Source: a virus
Reading direction: 5' to 3' (one strand)
Length of the DNA stretch: 64,000 nucleotides
Virus record (IMG/VR): IMGVR_UViG_3300033977_000098
Span: 1 to 64,000 of that record
Within the stretch, counting starts at the first letter, position 1. Each line of letters starts with the position of its first letter. The notes beneath the pieces were generated by a model that saw only the letters and a list, made by a program, of their open reading frames with translations, ran no database searches and was not told where the DNA came from. Positions 62,951-64,000 of this stretch are shown here, piece by piece. The translations under genes were made by a program, and so were the position numbers.

Positions 62951-63304
62951 TCACTTCTTGCTCCTCACTTCTAACTCCTTGCTCGGCACCAGGTGCCGCC
63001 AGAAGCCTTCGTAAAAAACATGCTGGCCGCCAAACTGCATGGCCGCGGACACGAGCAAGGTCACCAGCCCGCGCGCCAACGTCGCGCCCTCCGGCCAGGT
63101 GATCGTCAAGCTGTGCGGCGCATGCACGACCGCAATTCCCGTTGAGGTCGCGAGAGCCACGGCGGCGCTGGTGACGACTGAAATCAGCGGCTTGCGTTGG
63201 TCGATCCAAGTGAGCGCCTGCGCTTGGCTCCGCTTGGCGAGCTGGATCAGGAACGGGGTGAGGAACGTGATCAGCGCCTGCACTTGCAGCGATTGCGTGT
63301 CCAT
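62951..63304 (-). CDS. Holin-like membrane protein
   Basis: 117 residues from ATG 63304. Two hydrophobic segments (ALITFLTPFLIQLAKRSQ and ISVVTSAAVALATSTGIAVV) and a third (LARGLVTLLVSAAMQFGGQH) give two to three membrane spans. Small size and phage context suggest a holin-like role, unproven. The C-terminus overlaps repetitive intergenic DNA (LEVRSKK). Confidence 0.52.
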   Translation of the reverse strand: MDTQSLQVQALITFLTPFLIQLAKRSQAQALTWIDQRKPLISVVTSAAVALATSTGIAVVHAPHSLTITWPEGATLARGLVTLLVSAAMQFGGQHVFYEGFWRHLVPSKELEVRSKK

Positions 63305-63392
63305 GGTTTCTCCAGTTTTCAGCAGCGCGCTCTTCAACCGTCGCGGCGGAAGAACCGCAGACCTTGCGGAACAGGTCTGCGCTACAACACCC

Positions 63393-63692
63393 TCACTGCA
63401 ACGCGTACTTTTCATAGCCGGACCGGGCAAGCACTCCATTGAAGTCCTGCTTGAACTGCTTCACCGAGCGGCGCTGGGCAGGCGTGGCAATACGCTTAGC
63501 CCGTTGCGCTCTCGCTGGCGGAGCCGCCGGAGCGGGCAAGGCGGCGGCAAACCCGCTGAGGGTCGAGATAATGACGCCCAACAATCCCTCGATCAGCGCG
63601 GCCAGCTTCGCATCGGGAATCTTGAGGGCGTTCCAGAACTGCTGCACGGAGTCCTCGGCGGCGGTGAGCGCGGTCGCGATCTTGCCGGCCAA
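63393..63692 (-). CDS. Phage hypothetical protein with hydrophobic helix
   Basis: 99 residues from TTG 63692, but the same frame is coding-like upstream (GVASAISAYDAAPAANKT), so the true start is probably a rarer codon or further right. Contains AALIEGLLGVIISTLSGFAA, a membrane or amphipathic helix, and a basic C-terminus. No firm family. Confidence 0.5.
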   Translation of the reverse strand: MAGKIATALTAAEDSVQQFWNALKIPDAKLAALIEGLLGVIISTLSGFAAALPAPAAPPARAQRAKRIATPAQRRSVKQFKQDFNGVLARSGYEKYALQ

Positions 63693-63996
63693 GGTGGTTT
63701 TGTTGGCGGCGGGCGCTGCGTCGTAGGCCGAAATGGCGCTGGCAACGCCGGCAAATCCCGGAGCGGTTATATTTGGCGAGAAGGTTCTTGCGGCAGAGTT
63801 TGCAGCGCCTGCGCGTCATCACTGGGCCCCCCAGGAGGCCATTCCGCCGCGCCGCATCCGCTTGCTTTTTCGTCGTGCGCTTGCCGAAGCACGCGGGGCA
63901 CGCCAGTGCGCCCGGCCCTGGCAACGCCGAGGGGGGTTTCAAGTGCATCTCGACTTGGCACCAAATGCACAGCCCTGATAGGTTCCGTTTCGCCAA
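63496..63996 (-). CDS. Zinc-finger protein at right window edge
   Basis: The frame from ATG 63996 begins SGLCIWCQVEMHLKPPSAL, LACPACFGKRTTKKQAD and later MTRRRCKLCRKNLLAKYN and GICRRCQRHFG: four Cys pairs, two zinc fingers. After about codon 90 the frame is no longer protein-like and the neighbouring gene takes over in another frame, so the real end is unclear and there may be two short genes. Confidence 0.5.
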   Translation of the reverse strand: MAKRNLSGLCIWCQVEMHLKPPSALPGPGALACPACFGKRTTKKQADAARRNGLLGGPVMTRRRCKLCRKNLLAKYNRSGICRRCQRHFGLRRSARRQQNHLGRQDRDRAHRRRGLRAAVLERPQDSRCEAGRADRGIVGRHYLDPQRVCRRLARSGGSASESATG

Positions 63997-64000
63997 GCGG

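Overview
The window is dominated by phage DNA. No rRNA, ribosomal protein or other housekeeping gene is visible, so the host is only weakly constrained. The GC-rich coding, proteasome-like proteins, REP-like repeats and short intergenic repeats would fit an environmental bacterium, perhaps an acidobacterium, but this is inference. The leftmost ~38.8 kb is a late morphogenesis region of a long-tailed (siphovirus-type) phage, read leftward. From right to left it runs: small and large terminase (35.8-32.5 kb), portal (29.4-25.1 kb), a block of effector-like proteins (24.9-21.4 kb), MuF head protein (20.8-17.6 kb), protease/scaffold (17.2-14.7 kb), major capsid (14.6-13.1 kb), connectors, two tRNAs, duplicated tail-tube genes, frameshifted tail chaperones, tape measure, and a GTA-like tail tip (DUF2460, DUF2163, NlpC/P60).

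This late region is heavily colonised by selfish elements: two inteins in the portal, one in the terminase, one in MuF, and two free-standing HNH endonucleases. The MuF intein appears to carry a Vsr/DUF559-like endonuclease gene on the opposite strand. Unexpected enzymes are woven in: a complete CheY-like receiver between tail-tip genes, a Nudix-ADP-ribosyltransferase fusion, a HipA-like kinase fused to a PD-(D/E)XK-like domain, a double-psi barrel protein, a glycosyltransferase-methyltransferase fusion, a HAD domain inside the MuF protein, a proteasome beta-like hydrolase with an exposed Thr, and a PAPS-reductase-like PP-loop protein. Several leftward operons start at promoters of one type, TTGAC(G/C)-17 nt-TANNNT.

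From 38.9 to 51 kb most genes are small, read rightward and tightly overlapping: a Gp37/Gp68-like protein, HAD phosphatase, ParB-like protein, methyltransferase, secreted proteins and zinc-ribbon proteins. Two stubs of ATPase genes are present. A TnpB gene sits in a TA-flanked element with perfect 23-bp inverted repeats. A truncated IS1595-type transposase and a second stub each follow a copy of a structured RNA motif.

From 51 to 60 kb lies an accessory island: a second TIR-bounded segment, a restriction-modification-Vsr cassette, an IS1-like transposase, an RHH regulator, a PIN-domain pair and a secreted proteasome-like hydrolase. The right edge (57.5-64 kb, leftward) holds a decayed Mu-like packaging cassette (gp25-, gp26-, three gp27- and a truncated gp28-like gene) with palindromic repeats and a MITE-like insertion. 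It looks like the remains of a second phage. Positions are read directly from the sequence. Family names rest on recognised motifs, with no database search behind them.
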